Shown piece after piece: positions 26,710 through 35,624 of a DNA stretch of 64,000 nt. Origin of the DNA: an uncultured Acetatifactor sp. (GTDB taxonomy: Bacteria > Bacillota > Clostridia > Lachnospirales > Lachnospiraceae); the NCBI GenBank assembly GCA_934394815.1, contig CAKRRD010000001.1:124001-188000 (forward strand). The letters run 5' to 3'. The notes beneath the pieces are model-generated. The model made no database searches, was not told where the DNA came from, and was given only the letters and a program-made list of their open reading frames with translations. How positions within the stretch are numbered: the first letter of the stretch is position 1; the number at the start of each line of letters is the position of its first letter. The position numbers and the translations under genes were made by a program.

Positions 26710-28950
26710 ATGAGCAAAAAAAGCAATAAATTTATCGCCAAATTATATTTATTCACAACATCCGTTACGCTGCGGAAATATATCAGAGGTGTGGATTCTT
26801 TTTTGCAGAAGCTCATGGGCAAAGGGTATGATAAAACTTTTGGAAGACTAAAATACAGACTTCGCTATGAAGTAGTCTCCAAAGCCATGGTAGTCTCCGA
26901 GGACAGCTTTGAGGACATCTGCTGGAACTACGAGTTGAAAAGCGATCATAGCAGGCAGCCCCTTGTCAGTATTATTGTTCCCAATTATAATCACGCAAAA
27001 TATCTGGAGCAGCGTCTGGACGCGATCTATGGACAGACCTACTCCAGATATGAAGTGATTCTGCTGGATGACTGTTCTACAGACAACAGCCGCGAGATTC
27101 TGGATGCTTACGCAAAGAAGCACAGCGGCAACACAAGAGTCTGCTATAATGAGACAAACTGCGGAAGGATTTTTGAACAGTGGAACCGTGGCATGAGAAT
27201 GGCCCGGGGAGAATTGATCTGGATCGCGGAAAGCGATGATTACTGTGAGAAAAATTTTCTGGAGGAAATGATAAAACTTTTTGCATATGATTCTGTCAGA
27301 CTGGCGTTTGCAAGAAGCATATTTATGAGAGAAGGAGAGCAGATCTGGACCACAGAGGAATATCTGCATGACCTCGTTCATTTCCGATGGGACAAGCCGT
27401 TTTATATGACGGCTCACAATATGGTGAGGTTCGGATTTGCACAGCATAACATGATCCCGAATGTCAGCAGTGCAGTGTTCCGCAATACGGGAGACATCCC
27501 GCAGGAAACGATCACACTGTGCTCCGATATGAAACTCAGCGGGGACTGGATCTTTTATCTGAGTATTATGCAGGGCGGCGTGGCTGCCTATACCAATGCC
27601 ACGACAAATTATTACCGGATACACAATGAGAGCACCTCGCTCAAAATACAGGAAGAAGACAGATACTATACAGAATTTGCAGAAGTATCAAAATATGTGG
27701 TGAATCATTATACTGTAGAAGAGGGACAACTACAGAAAAATCTCGAAATGCTGCGGGAACATTATAAGATGCATCATCCGGAGAAACCGGATACGGAAAT
27801 CGTTCAAAAACTATATCCCATAGAAGAAATCAAAGGTACGGGAAAGCCGCATGTGGCACTTGCCTGTTACGCACTGAGATCCGGGGGCGCAGAGACCTAC
27901 CCCATCTATCTCGCCAATGAAATGTGCAGACAGGGATATCCTGTGACCTTACTGAATTTTAATACCGAACAGGAAGAAGAAAGAATCAGGGAACTGGTGG
28001 ACCGGAAGGTGCCGCTGGTGACCTTAAAAAATAGAGTATATGTGACCCAGGCGTTACAACAGCTGGGGATTGATATCGTCCATACACACAACACTTGTGT
28101 GGATGAGCTGGTCGCCAATGCCCTTGCGGGGAATACACTGCATTGCAGACATGTGATTTCTCTGCATGGAATGTACGAGAGTATCGCAGAAGAAGACTGC
28201 GACCGGGCAATTCGAAGCGGCATGGTTACCGCAAGAAAGTATATTTATATTGCGGACAAGAATCTGGAGCCTTTCCGGAGATTGGGAATCCCCATAGACC
28301 GGAAGTTTATCAAGATGCCCAACGGTGTGCCGGATACGGCCATTCAGCCGGTAAAACGGAGCACTCTGGGAATCGGGGAAGATGCCTTCGTATTTGTCCT
28401 TGCCAGCAGAGGACTTCCGGAGAAAGGCTGGAAAGAGGCCATTACAAGCGTCAAAAATGTAAACACCATGACGGACCGGCCGGTGCATCTGGTGATCCTT
28501 GGGGATGGCCCGGTGATGGAGGAAGCCCGCAGAATGGCGGACGAGCATATTCATTTGCAGGGAACCGTATCCAATGTCAGCGATTACTTCGCCATGGGGG
28601 ATATGGGACTGCTTCCCACCTGCTTTGCCGGAGAGAGCTATCCGCTGTCGGTGGCAGAGTGCCTGAAGGCCGGAAAGCCGGTAATGGCAACGGAAGTGGC
28701 GGAGATCCCGAACCAGCTTAAGGCGGAAAACGGAGAACCGGCGGGAATCCTGATAAACCGGAAAGACGGCAAAGCAGATGTGCAGGATATGACGGAGAAA
28801 ATGCTGGATATCGTTACGAATCGGGCAGACTATGAGAAAATGAGTAAGCAGGTGCAGAGTGCCGCGGTGAAATTCGATCTATCGGCAATCGTGCAGAAAC
28901 ATTATGAAATCTATCAAGAAGTGATGAACGAAAAGGAAGAAGTATGTTAA
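26710..28950 (+). CDS. Two-domain glycosyltransferase (GT2-GT4 fusion)
   Basis: 746-residue cytoplasmic enzyme with two catalytic domains. The GT2 half (about residues 80-310) has LVSIIVPNYNHAKYLEQRLD, LLDDCSTDNSREIL and IWIAESDDYCEKNF. The GT4 half (about 375-735) has VALACYALRSGGAETYPIYL, FVLASRGLPEKGWKEAI and ESYPLSVAECLKAGKPVMAT. Both active sites look intact, so it may add two different sugars in sequence. It overlaps the start of the ABC permease by 7 bases, coupling chain synthesis to export. ATG 26686 would add 8 residues but has no ribosome site. Confidence 0.88.
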   Translation: MSKKSNKFIAKLYLFTTSVTLRKYIRGVDSFLQKLMGKGYDKTFGRLKYRLRYEVVSKAMVVSEDSFEDICWNYELKSDHSRQPLVSIIVPNYNHAKYLEQRLDAIYGQTYSRYEVILLDDCSTDNSREILDAYAKKHSGNTRVCYNETNCGRIFEQWNRGMRMARGELIWIAESDDYCEKNFLEEMIKLFAYDSVRLAFARSIFMREGEQIWTTEEYLHDLVHFRWDKPFYMTAHNMVRFGFAQHNMIPNVSSAVFRNTGDIPQETITLCSDMKLSGDWIFYLSIMQGGVAAYTNATTNYYRIHNESTSLKIQEEDRYYTEFAEVSKYVVNHYTVEEGQLQKNLEMLREHYKMHHPEKPDTEIVQKLYPIEEIKGTGKPHVALACYALRSGGAETYPIYLANEMCRQGYPVTLLNFNTEQEEERIRELVDRKVPLVTLKNRVYVTQALQQLGIDIVHTHNTCVDELVANALAGNTLHCRHVISLHGMYESIAEEDCDRAIRSGMVTARKYIYIADKNLEPFRRLGIPIDRKFIKMPNGVPDTAIQPVKRSTLGIGEDAFVFVLASRGLPEKGWKEAITSVKNVNTMTDRPVHLVILGDGPVMEEARRMADEHIHLQGTVSNVSDYFAMGDMGLLPTCFAGESYPLSVAECLKAGKPVMATEVAEIPNQLKAENGEPAGILINRKDGKADVQDMTEKMLDIVTNRADYEKMSKQVQSAAVKFDLSAIVQKHYEIYQEVMNEKEEVC

Positions 28951-29714
28951 AAGATTTGTATGAATATCGGGAAATGCTGCGAAATCTGGTAATCAGGGAT
29001 CTGCGCGGAAGATATAAGAATTCCGCACTGGGATTTTTATGGACATTTTTGAATCCGCTGTTTCAGTTGATCATTTATACGTTTGTGTTCTCGGTGATTA
29101 TGCCCATGGCGATCGAGAAGTACTATATTCATCTGTTTGTGGCGCTGGTGCCCTGGATCTTTTTTTCGTCCTGTATGACAGGAGGCTCCCGTGTGATCCT
29201 GGATCAGCAGGATATGGTGAAGAAGATCTATTTTCCGCGGGAGATCCTTCCATTGTCCTTTACTACCAGCCAGTTTATAAATATGATATTATCTATGTGT
29301 GTAACATTTCTGATCGTCATCTGCTCCGGACATGGAATCAATCCCAGAGCAGTGCTGTGTCTGCCTGTCGTATTTGTGGTACAGTACCTTCTGTGCCTTG
29401 GAATCGTAATGATCTGCTCTGCAATCACAGTGTATCTGCGCGATATGGAGATGATCCTGGGAGTGGTGTCGTTTGCATGGATGTATCTGACCCCGGTTAT
29501 TTATTCGGAAAATTATGTCCCGGAACGGTATCGCGCATTGTACAACTTAAATCCCATGACACCGATCATTGTGGCATACCGTAAGATCCTCTACTACAAA
29601 GAGGTACCGGAATTATCCAACCTGCTGATGGCAGGACTTGTGGGAATCGCAGGAGTTGTGATCGGATCTGTGGTATTCAAGAAGCTGCAGAAAGGATTTG
29701 TGGAGGAATTATAA
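28944..29714 (+). CDS. ABC-2 polysaccharide exporter permease (Wzm/RgpC type)
   Basis: 256-residue permease with six membrane segments. The N-terminus RDLRGRYKNSALGFLWTFLNPLFQLIIY is the hallmark of the Wzm/TagG/RgpC family. It exports a lipid-linked polysaccharide together with the ATPase that follows, whose ATG overlaps this stop (TAATG). The pair implies an ABC-dependent polymer such as a rhamnan, next to the Wzy-dependent polymer suggested at the start of the window. Confidence 0.95.
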   Translation: MLKDLYEYREMLRNLVIRDLRGRYKNSALGFLWTFLNPLFQLIIYTFVFSVIMPMAIEKYYIHLFVALVPWIFFSSCMTGGSRVILDQQDMVKKIYFPREILPLSFTTSQFINMILSMCVTFLIVICSGHGINPRAVLCLPVVFVVQYLLCLGIVMICSAITVYLRDMEMILGVVSFAWMYLTPVIYSENYVPERYRALYNLNPMTPIIVAYRKILYYKEVPELSNLLMAGLVGIAGVVIGSVVFKKLQKGFVEEL

Positions 29715-30910
29715 TGCTGCCAGAAAATGTGATCGAAGTCCGGAATGTGCAGAAAAGCTTCAAGGTCTATCCGGACAGAGGACATTCTCTCAAAGAGAAA
29801 ATGATGTCCTTCAAAAGAAATAAATATGAAATCAAGGAAGTTCTCCGGGGCGTCAGCTTTGATGTGCGCAAGGGAGAATCCATCGGCCTGATCGGACATA
29901 ACGGATGCGGCAAAAGTACCATGCTGAAAATGCTGACCCGGATCATGTATCCCGATCAGGGAACCATCGAAGTCAGGGGACGTGTTTCCAGTCTGTTAGA
30001 GCTGGGAGCCGGGTTTCATCCCGATATGTCGGGACGTGATAATATTTATATCAATGCGTCGATCTTCGGTATGACACGAAAGGAAATTGATGCCAAGATC
30101 AAAGACATTGTGGACTTTTCCGAGCTGGGAGAATATATTGACAATCCGGTGAGAACCTATTCTTCCGGAATGTACATGCGTCTGGCTTTTGCGGTAGCGA
30201 TCAACGTCAATGCGGATATCCTGATCGTGGATGAGATCCTGGCGGTGGGAGACATCAATTTCCAGAGAAAGTGCCTCAATAAAATGAGAGAGATCCAGAA
30301 TGCGGGAACCACCGTGGTTCTGGTGTCACATTCCATGGATCAGATCCGTGATATCTGTGACAGGTCCATCTGGATCCAGGACGGCAAAGTCATGGCAATC
30401 GGCAATACCGATAAGGTGGCGGAACAGTATCTTACCTTTATGAGTGAACAGCCGGAGCACTGCGAAGAGATCGCGGCCAAAGAACATAAGATCGAATCCC
30501 CGGGAAGTGTGGATCAGATAAAACTGTGGTCCGGCGAACGGGAGCTGACCAATAAATTGTTGCAGACCGGGGACGAACTCAGTCTGACGTTCCATTACCA
30601 TTCGGAAGAGGAACACCGTTTCCTGATCAATATTGAAGTGATGCGGGAAGACTACGTTATGTGTTATGCCCGGAATTTTGACAATCAGGAAGCCTATTAC
30701 CGGACGAAAGATGCCAGCTTCCGGATAGATCTGGGGAAATTGCCACTGTTCCCGGCACAGTATTTTATCAACCTTCACATTGTCACGGACGAAGGTGGAA
30801 GAGTGGTAGATGAGGGACCGATGACAGATTTCCTGATCCAGTCGGGCAATGTCCAGAAGGAAGGCGGAGCTGTGCGGCTCATCACAGACTGTAAGATGGT
30901 AGAATCATAG
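29714..30910 (+). CDS. ABC exporter ATPase (Wzt/RgpD type) with C-terminal sugar-binding domain
   Basis: 398-residue ATPase. Walker A is GHNGCGKST, signature SSGMYMRLAFAVA, Walker B ILIVDEILAVGD and the switch histidine VSHSM. After about residue 255 comes an extra beta-rich Wzt C-terminal domain (LLQTGDELSLTFHYHSEEEH ...), which in Wzt proteins recognises the polymer or its end cap. This favours a modified chain end over the shorter RgpD-like ATPases that lack it. It is coupled to the permease by a one-base overlap. Confidence 0.95.
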   Translation: MLPENVIEVRNVQKSFKVYPDRGHSLKEKMMSFKRNKYEIKEVLRGVSFDVRKGESIGLIGHNGCGKSTMLKMLTRIMYPDQGTIEVRGRVSSLLELGAGFHPDMSGRDNIYINASIFGMTRKEIDAKIKDIVDFSELGEYIDNPVRTYSSGMYMRLAFAVAINVNADILIVDEILAVGDINFQRKCLNKMREIQNAGTTVVLVSHSMDQIRDICDRSIWIQDGKVMAIGNTDKVAEQYLTFMSEQPEHCEEIAAKEHKIESPGSVDQIKLWSGERELTNKLLQTGDELSLTFHYHSEEEHRFLINIEVMREDYVMCYARNFDNQEAYYRTKDASFRIDLGKLPLFPAQYFINLHIVTDEGGRVVDEGPMTDFLIQSGNVQKEGGAVRLITDCKMVES

Positions 30911-30938
30911 AGAGCATAGAGATAAAAGGAGAAAGCGT

Positions 30939-31775
30939 ATGAAGAAAAAAGTAGTTGTTACCGGCGCGGCAGGATATATCGGACGGCATGTAGTCAAATA
31001 TCTTCTGAATCAGGGACATGAGGTGATCGCAGTGGATCTGAACCATAAAGGCGTGGATGAGCGTGCGGTCTATAGTGATGTTAATATTTTTTCCGGGGAT
31101 AAGGATGTCTATGAAAAACTGGGCTGCCCGGATGTGTGTATTCACATGGCATGGAAGGATGGATTTATTCATAACTCCAGAGAACATATGGAGAATATCT
31201 CCGGACACATTAAGTTTTTATATAATATGATCGATGCAGGCTGCAAAAATATTGCGGTCATGGGAAGCATGCATGAAATCGGCTACTGGGAAGGCAAGAT
31301 TGAGGCGGATACCCCCTGCAATCCTCTGTCCCAGTACGGAATTGCAAAGAACTGTCTCAGACAGTCTCTGCTGCTGTATGCCAAGGATAAGGATGTTAAT
31401 ATCTTCTGGTTGAGAGCATTTTACATTCTGGGAGACGATTTCAAGAATGCGTCTGTGTTCACCAAGCTGCTGCAGGCAGCGGAGGACGGAAAGGAAGAGT
31501 TCCCGTTTACTTCCGGCAGGAATCAGTACGACTTTATCATGGTCAATGATCTGGCCGCGCAGATCTCAGAGGCAAGCCTGCAGGACAAATATACCGGAAT
31601 CATCAATGTATGCTCCGGCAAGCCCATGTCACTGGGAGACCGCGTAGAGCAGTTTATCCGTGACAACGATCTGAAGATCAAGCTGAAATACGGAGCATTC
31701 CCGGATCGCCCTTACGATTCTCCTATTGTGTATGGTGACAACACCATCATCAGCAAGATCATGGAAAACAAGTAA
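30939..31775 (+). CDS. NAD-dependent sugar epimerase/reductase (SDR)
   Basis: 278-residue extended SDR: GAAGYIGRHVVKYLLNQGHE (cofactor loop), AVMGSMHEIG in place of the usual VSSS, and QYGIAKNCLRQSL with the catalytic YxxxK. It is between the exporter and RgpF, so it probably modifies a nucleotide sugar used by this polymer. AAAGGAG precedes the ATG. The exact substrate is not clear; it is shorter than GalE or RmlB and is not RmlD, which is found separately at 49397. Confidence 0.83.
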   Translation: MKKKVVVTGAAGYIGRHVVKYLLNQGHEVIAVDLNHKGVDERAVYSDVNIFSGDKDVYEKLGCPDVCIHMAWKDGFIHNSREHMENISGHIKFLYNMIDAGCKNIAVMGSMHEIGYWEGKIEADTPCNPLSQYGIAKNCLRQSLLLYAKDKDVNIFWLRAFYILGDDFKNASVFTKLLQAAEDGKEEFPFTSGRNQYDFIMVNDLAAQISEASLQDKYTGIINVCSGKPMSLGDRVEQFIRDNDLKIKLKYGAFPDRPYDSPIVYGDNTIISKIMENK

Positions 31776-31793
31776 GACTGAAGGAGCAGATAC

Positions 31794-33680
31794 ATGCAGA
31801 TACAGCAGAAAGTAAACAACAGGATCCTCATTTATTTCTTCTATGACGGAGACGGTGTGGCAGATGATTATGTGGTATATAACCTGAAGGGATTTCGCCC
31901 TTACATGAAGAAAATTGTATTCGTCTGCAACGGAAAACTGACCGACGAGAGCAGAGCGAAGCTCGAGAAGGTGACGGACAAGATCATTGTAAGAGACAAT
32001 GTGGGATTCGACGGCTGGGCATATAAGGCCGGTATTGACGGAGAAGGCTGGAAAGAACTGGAAACCTATGACGAATTGATCATGACGAACCATACGATCA
32101 TGGGACCGGTGGAATCTTACGAAGATATGTTCGTCACCATGGATGACAGGGATCTGGATTTCTGGGGTGTTACGAAAAATTATGAGATCGACTATGATTT
32201 TTCCGGATGCAGTGAATACGGATATATCCCGGAGCATATTCAGTCCCATTTTATTGCAGTGCGTAAAAATATGATTGCCGGCGAGGCATTTCAGAACTAT
32301 TGGAACCATTTTCCGAAGATCCATAATTACAGCGAAGCCATTGGTCTGCATGAAGCTATTTTTACGAAACATTTTGCAGATCTGGGTTATACCTGGGATG
32401 TATATGTCAACACGGATGACATCAAGGACATGTGCGACTATCCGCTGATTAATATGCCGACAGCAATGTTACGGAGAGGCTGCCCTTTCTTCAAAAGAAG
32501 ATCCTTTTTCCATGAATATGGTCATTTTCTGGAGCAGTCCATCGGTACGGCGACCATGGAGCTGATGCAGTATCTGAAAGAGCATACCTCCTATGATGTG
32601 AACATGATCTGGGATAATATTCTGCGCTCCTGCAATATGGAAGATATTACCAGATGCCTGCAGTTAAACTATATTGTCGATACACAGCTCAGTTCCCCGG
32701 AAAAGCTGGCAGAGATAGGAAAAAAACGCAAAGTGGCACTGCTGATGCATCTGTATTTTGAAGAACTGTTTGATGAAATGTATCATTATGCGGAGAGCAT
32801 GCCGGAATATGCGGATGTTTATCTTACCGTGGGGGATGAAAGAAAGAAAAAGATCCTGGAAGAAAAGTTCGCAACACTGCCGGTTCATAAGGTAGAGGTC
32901 ATTCTGTGCGAGAACAGAGGCCGGGATGTCAGCGCAGGGCTGATCATCGGAAAACGCCTGATGGATCAGTATGATTATGTATGCTTTGCACATGACAAAA
33001 AGGTGACGCAGTTGAAAAATGGTCTGACCGGACAGGGATTTGCTGACAGATGCTTCAACAATATTTTGTATAATAAGCATCTGGTAGCCAATATTCTGCA
33101 GGTGTTCGAAGAAAATGACAGACTGGGAATGCTGGGAACTGCATTTCCCAATCACGGAGAATATTTGCAGCTATATGGAAGTGAATGGACGGTGAACTTT
33201 GCAAATACGAAAAAACTGGCATCAGACCTTGGACTTCATGTTCCCATGGATGAAAAGAAAATGTCAATTTGTGCTTATGGTTCGGAGTTCTGGTTCCGCA
33301 CGGCAGCATTGAAAAAACTGTATGAAAAAGACTGGAAATATGAAGATTTCCCGCAGGAACCGTTGCCGACAGATGCAACGATTTCTCATGCCATTGAGCG
33401 TGTGCGCCCCTTTGTGGCGCAGGCAGCAGGATATTATTCCGCCATGGTAATGTCGGACATTTATGCCAGAGTGGAGTATACGAATCTGAGTTATTATTTC
33501 CGCACGTATTTCAAGGGAATGCAGCGAGCAGAGGGTTCCGGAGAGAGTATCATGACACAGATACAGCGTCAGGAGGAAATGCAGAAATATATCCATGAAT
33601 TGGAACAAAGAGTAACGGTCAAGGGATTTTTCAAGCGGATCATTGCGAGAATTTTCCCGTTTATCAAAATAAAATGGTAG
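31794..33680 (+). CDS. RgpF-family rhamnan synthesis protein
   Basis: 628-residue protein of the rhamnan synthesis F family (RgpF/GacF type), which extends or branches rhamnose chains. The first half (1-300) carries RILIYFFYDGDGVADDYVVY, RDNVGFDGWAYKAG, MTNHTIMGPVESYEDMF and DFWGVTKNYE. The second half carries VALLMHLYFEELFDEMYHY, ENRGRDVSAGLIIG and CFAHDKKVTQ, typical of the family's C-terminal domain. The first half is clearly related to the N-terminal part of the fusion protein at 18104. It directly precedes rmlB, its expected sugar source. It ends with a short basic amphipathic segment. Confidence 0.93.
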   Translation: MQIQQKVNNRILIYFFYDGDGVADDYVVYNLKGFRPYMKKIVFVCNGKLTDESRAKLEKVTDKIIVRDNVGFDGWAYKAGIDGEGWKELETYDELIMTNHTIMGPVESYEDMFVTMDDRDLDFWGVTKNYEIDYDFSGCSEYGYIPEHIQSHFIAVRKNMIAGEAFQNYWNHFPKIHNYSEAIGLHEAIFTKHFADLGYTWDVYVNTDDIKDMCDYPLINMPTAMLRRGCPFFKRRSFFHEYGHFLEQSIGTATMELMQYLKEHTSYDVNMIWDNILRSCNMEDITRCLQLNYIVDTQLSSPEKLAEIGKKRKVALLMHLYFEELFDEMYHYAESMPEYADVYLTVGDERKKKILEEKFATLPVHKVEVILCENRGRDVSAGLIIGKRLMDQYDYVCFAHDKKVTQLKNGLTGQGFADRCFNNILYNKHLVANILQVFEENDRLGMLGTAFPNHGEYLQLYGSEWTVNFANTKKLASDLGLHVPMDEKKMSICAYGSEFWFRTAALKKLYEKDWKYEDFPQEPLPTDATISHAIERVRPFVAQAAGYYSAMVMSDIYARVEYTNLSYYFRTYFKGMQRAEGSGESIMTQIQRQEEMQKYIHELEQRVTVKGFFKRIIARIFPFIKIKW

Positions 33681-33706
33681 GAAAATACAGATTTTTTCCT
33701 GAATGC

Positions 33707-33723
33707 CTATTGTAATACAATAG
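33707..33723. repeat. Perfect inverted repeat over the rmlB -35 (candidate operator)
   Basis: CTATTGT-AAT-ACAATAG: seven-base arms with a three-base centre, lying across the -35 box. The palindromic design and position are typical of a repressor site; no regulator gene is in the window. Confidence 0.55.
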
Positions 33724-33739
33724 TGGCATATTATATAAT
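33710..33739 (+). promoter_or_regulatory. rmlB promoter
   Basis: TTGTAA (33710-33715), an 18-base spacer and TATAAT (33734-33739), giving a leader of about 65 bases before the rmlB ATG at 33814. Confidence 0.65.
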
Positions 33740-33813
33740 AGCTAATGCGTTATCGAAAATATAAACATAATAATCTAAAAGGAATTGTTGACATTAAAAG
33801 GAGACAAGACAAA

Positions 33814-34899
33814 ATGAGAACTTATTTGGTAACAGGTGGAGCTGGTTTCATCGGCTCTAATTACATTCATTACATGTTTAAGAAATATGATAATGAAATC
33901 CGTATCATCAACGTGGACGCACTGACCTATGCAGGCAATCTGGAGAACCTGAAGGACGTGGAGAAGCGTGAGAACTACACCTTTGTAAAGGCAAACATCT
34001 GCGACAAGGAAGCCATCAGCAAAATTTTCGCAGAGAATGATATTGACCGCGTGGTACATTTTGCCGCAGAGAGTCATGTAGACAGAAGTATCCGCAATCC
34101 GGAGATCTTCGTACAGACCAACGTTCTGGGAACCGCGGTAATGTTAAACTGTGCCAAGGCAGCCTGGGAGCTTCCCGACGGCAACTTTAAGGAAGGCAAG
34201 AAGTTCCTGCATGTTTCTACGGATGAAGTCTACGGATCTCTTCCTGATGATGACAATGCCTTCTTCTATGAGACCACACCCTATGATCCCCACAGCCCTT
34301 ACTCCGCAAGTAAGGCAAGTTCGGACATGCTGGTGAAGGCCTATATGGATACCTACCATTTCCCCGCCAACATCACCAACTGCTCTAACAACTACGGACC
34401 TTACCAGTTCCCGGAGAAGCTGATCCCGCTGATCATCAACAATGCACTGCATGGTAAGAAGCTTCCGGTCTACGGTGACGGTAAGAATGTCCGTGACTGG
34501 CTGTATGTAGAGGATCATGCCAAGGCTATCGACATGGTACAGGAGCAGGGCAGACTGTTCGAGACCTACAACGTGGGCGGACATAACGAGAAGCAGAACA
34601 TCGAGATCATCCACATCATTATCGAGACCTTACAGGAAATGCTTCCGGATTCCGATCCCCGCAAGGCGCATATCAATAATGACCTGATCACTTATGTAGA
34701 GGATCGTAAGGGCCATGACAGAAGATACGCCATTGCGCCGGACAAGATCAAGGCAGAGATCGACTGGTACCCTGAGACCATGTTCAAGGAAGGTATCCGC
34801 AAGACCATCGCCTGGTACTTCGAGCACGAAGATTGGATGAACAATGTGACCAGCGGCGATTATCAGAAGTATTACAATGAAATGTATGAAAGAAAATAA
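33814..34899 (+). CDS. rmlB: dTDP-glucose 4,6-dehydratase
   Basis: 361-residue SDR that makes dTDP-4-keto-6-deoxyglucose, the second step of dTDP-rhamnose synthesis. Motifs: LVTGGAGFIGSNYIHYMF, HFAAESHVDRSI, FLHVSTDEVYGSLP and the catalytic YSASKASSDML. ATG 33814 follows AAAAGGAGAC; a longer in-frame start at 33745 lies in the leader and is not needed. The other rhamnose genes rmlC-A-D are 13 kb away, across the AT-rich segments, which is unusual for this pathway. A strong hairpin follows the stop. Confidence 0.97.
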   Translation: MRTYLVTGGAGFIGSNYIHYMFKKYDNEIRIINVDALTYAGNLENLKDVEKRENYTFVKANICDKEAISKIFAENDIDRVVHFAAESHVDRSIRNPEIFVQTNVLGTAVMLNCAKAAWELPDGNFKEGKKFLHVSTDEVYGSLPDDDNAFFYETTPYDPHSPYSASKASSDMLVKAYMDTYHFPANITNCSNNYGPYQFPEKLIPLIINNALHGKKLPVYGDGKNVRDWLYVEDHAKAIDMVQEQGRLFETYNVGGHNEKQNIEIIHIIIETLQEMLPDSDPRKAHINNDLITYVEDRKGHDRRYAIAPDKIKAEIDWYPETMFKEGIRKTIAWYFEHEDWMNNVTSGDYQKYYNEMYERK

Positions 34900-34904
34900 A
34901 CATT

Positions 34905-34953
34905 ATGCAATGAATAGGAACGATGAATATCGTTCCTATTCATTGCATGGTTT
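34905..34953 (+). terminator. Long perfect hairpin after rmlB
   Basis: Two perfectly complementary 20-base arms (34905-34924 and 34929-34948) with a GAAT loop, followed by GGTTTTA. The stem is stronger than most terminators while the T-run is poor. It marks the exact step from GC-balanced to AT-rich DNA. Confidence 0.72.
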
Positions 34954-34980
34954 TATATGTTGTTGATATAGCAATATAAT
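34952..34980 (+). promoter_or_regulatory. Candidate promoter of the AT-rich segment
   Basis: TTTATA (34952-34957), 17 bases and a perfect TATAAT (34975-34980), directly behind the rmlB hairpin and 39 bases before the next ATG. AT-richness makes chance matches likelier. Confidence 0.5.
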
Positions 34981-35018
34981 TACGCGAAAGAAGAATATAA
35001 CTAATAGGGACATGATGA

Positions 35019-35624
35019 ATGGAAAAGAAGAAGTTGGATAAAAGAGCAATAGCGATGATATGCATAAATATATGTTTATTAGGATTGTTGACTATGACAA
35101 TTGTTATATCTACCCCTATTAGGGAGCATATAAGTGTGACAGGGAAGAATTCATGGGTTGGACTAACCAATGAAGATCATATCGTATTCTCTTTTGATAC
35201 CAAAGAGACAGAAATTATCGGATTAGATATTGTATGTTATCAGATAAAAACGCCTGCTATTTATGGAAATATAATTTGCACTCTTTATTCAGAAAAGGGT
35301 AATAAATTGGAAACATATAGGGTGCCAGTAGCGAATGTGTCGGTAAGAGAAGAAGAGGTGACAATTAATTTTGATGAGAAAATAAAAGGAAAATACCAAA
35401 TAGAAATATCTGTCGAAGAAATGAATACAGATGATGAAATTGGAATTTGCATAGATAAAGAAGTAGAGAAATCCTTTAAGGTAAATGACAATGAATGTGA
35501 GGGAATGATTAGTTATGGATTTATAGTTGAAAGTCAAAATCATCCTTATACAATATATGTTCTTTTTATAAGTTTGTTTTTTAATATGTTGGTGGAGTCT
35601 TATAGGAGAAAAGATAAAATATGA
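35019..35624 (+). CDS. Membrane-anchored protein of unknown function
   Basis: 201-residue protein that I do not recognise. It has a membrane segment at about residues 10-30, an extracellular-looking beta-rich region of about 140 residues, and a second membrane segment near 175-192 followed by a basic end. The next gene's protein has a similarly placed N-terminal beta-rich loop. The two overlap by 4 bases (ATGA) and may work as one unit. Codon use is very AT-rich, in contrast to rmlB. A helper subunit for the DUF2142-like protein is a guess. Confidence 0.7.
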   Translation: MEKKKLDKRAIAMICINICLLGLLTMTIVISTPIREHISVTGKNSWVGLTNEDHIVFSFDTKETEIIGLDIVCYQIKTPAIYGNIICTLYSEKGNKLETYRVPVANVSVREEEVTINFDEKIKGKYQIEISVEEMNTDDEIGICIDKEVEKSFKVNDNECEGMISYGFIVESQNHPYTIYVLFISLFFNMLVESYRRKDKI

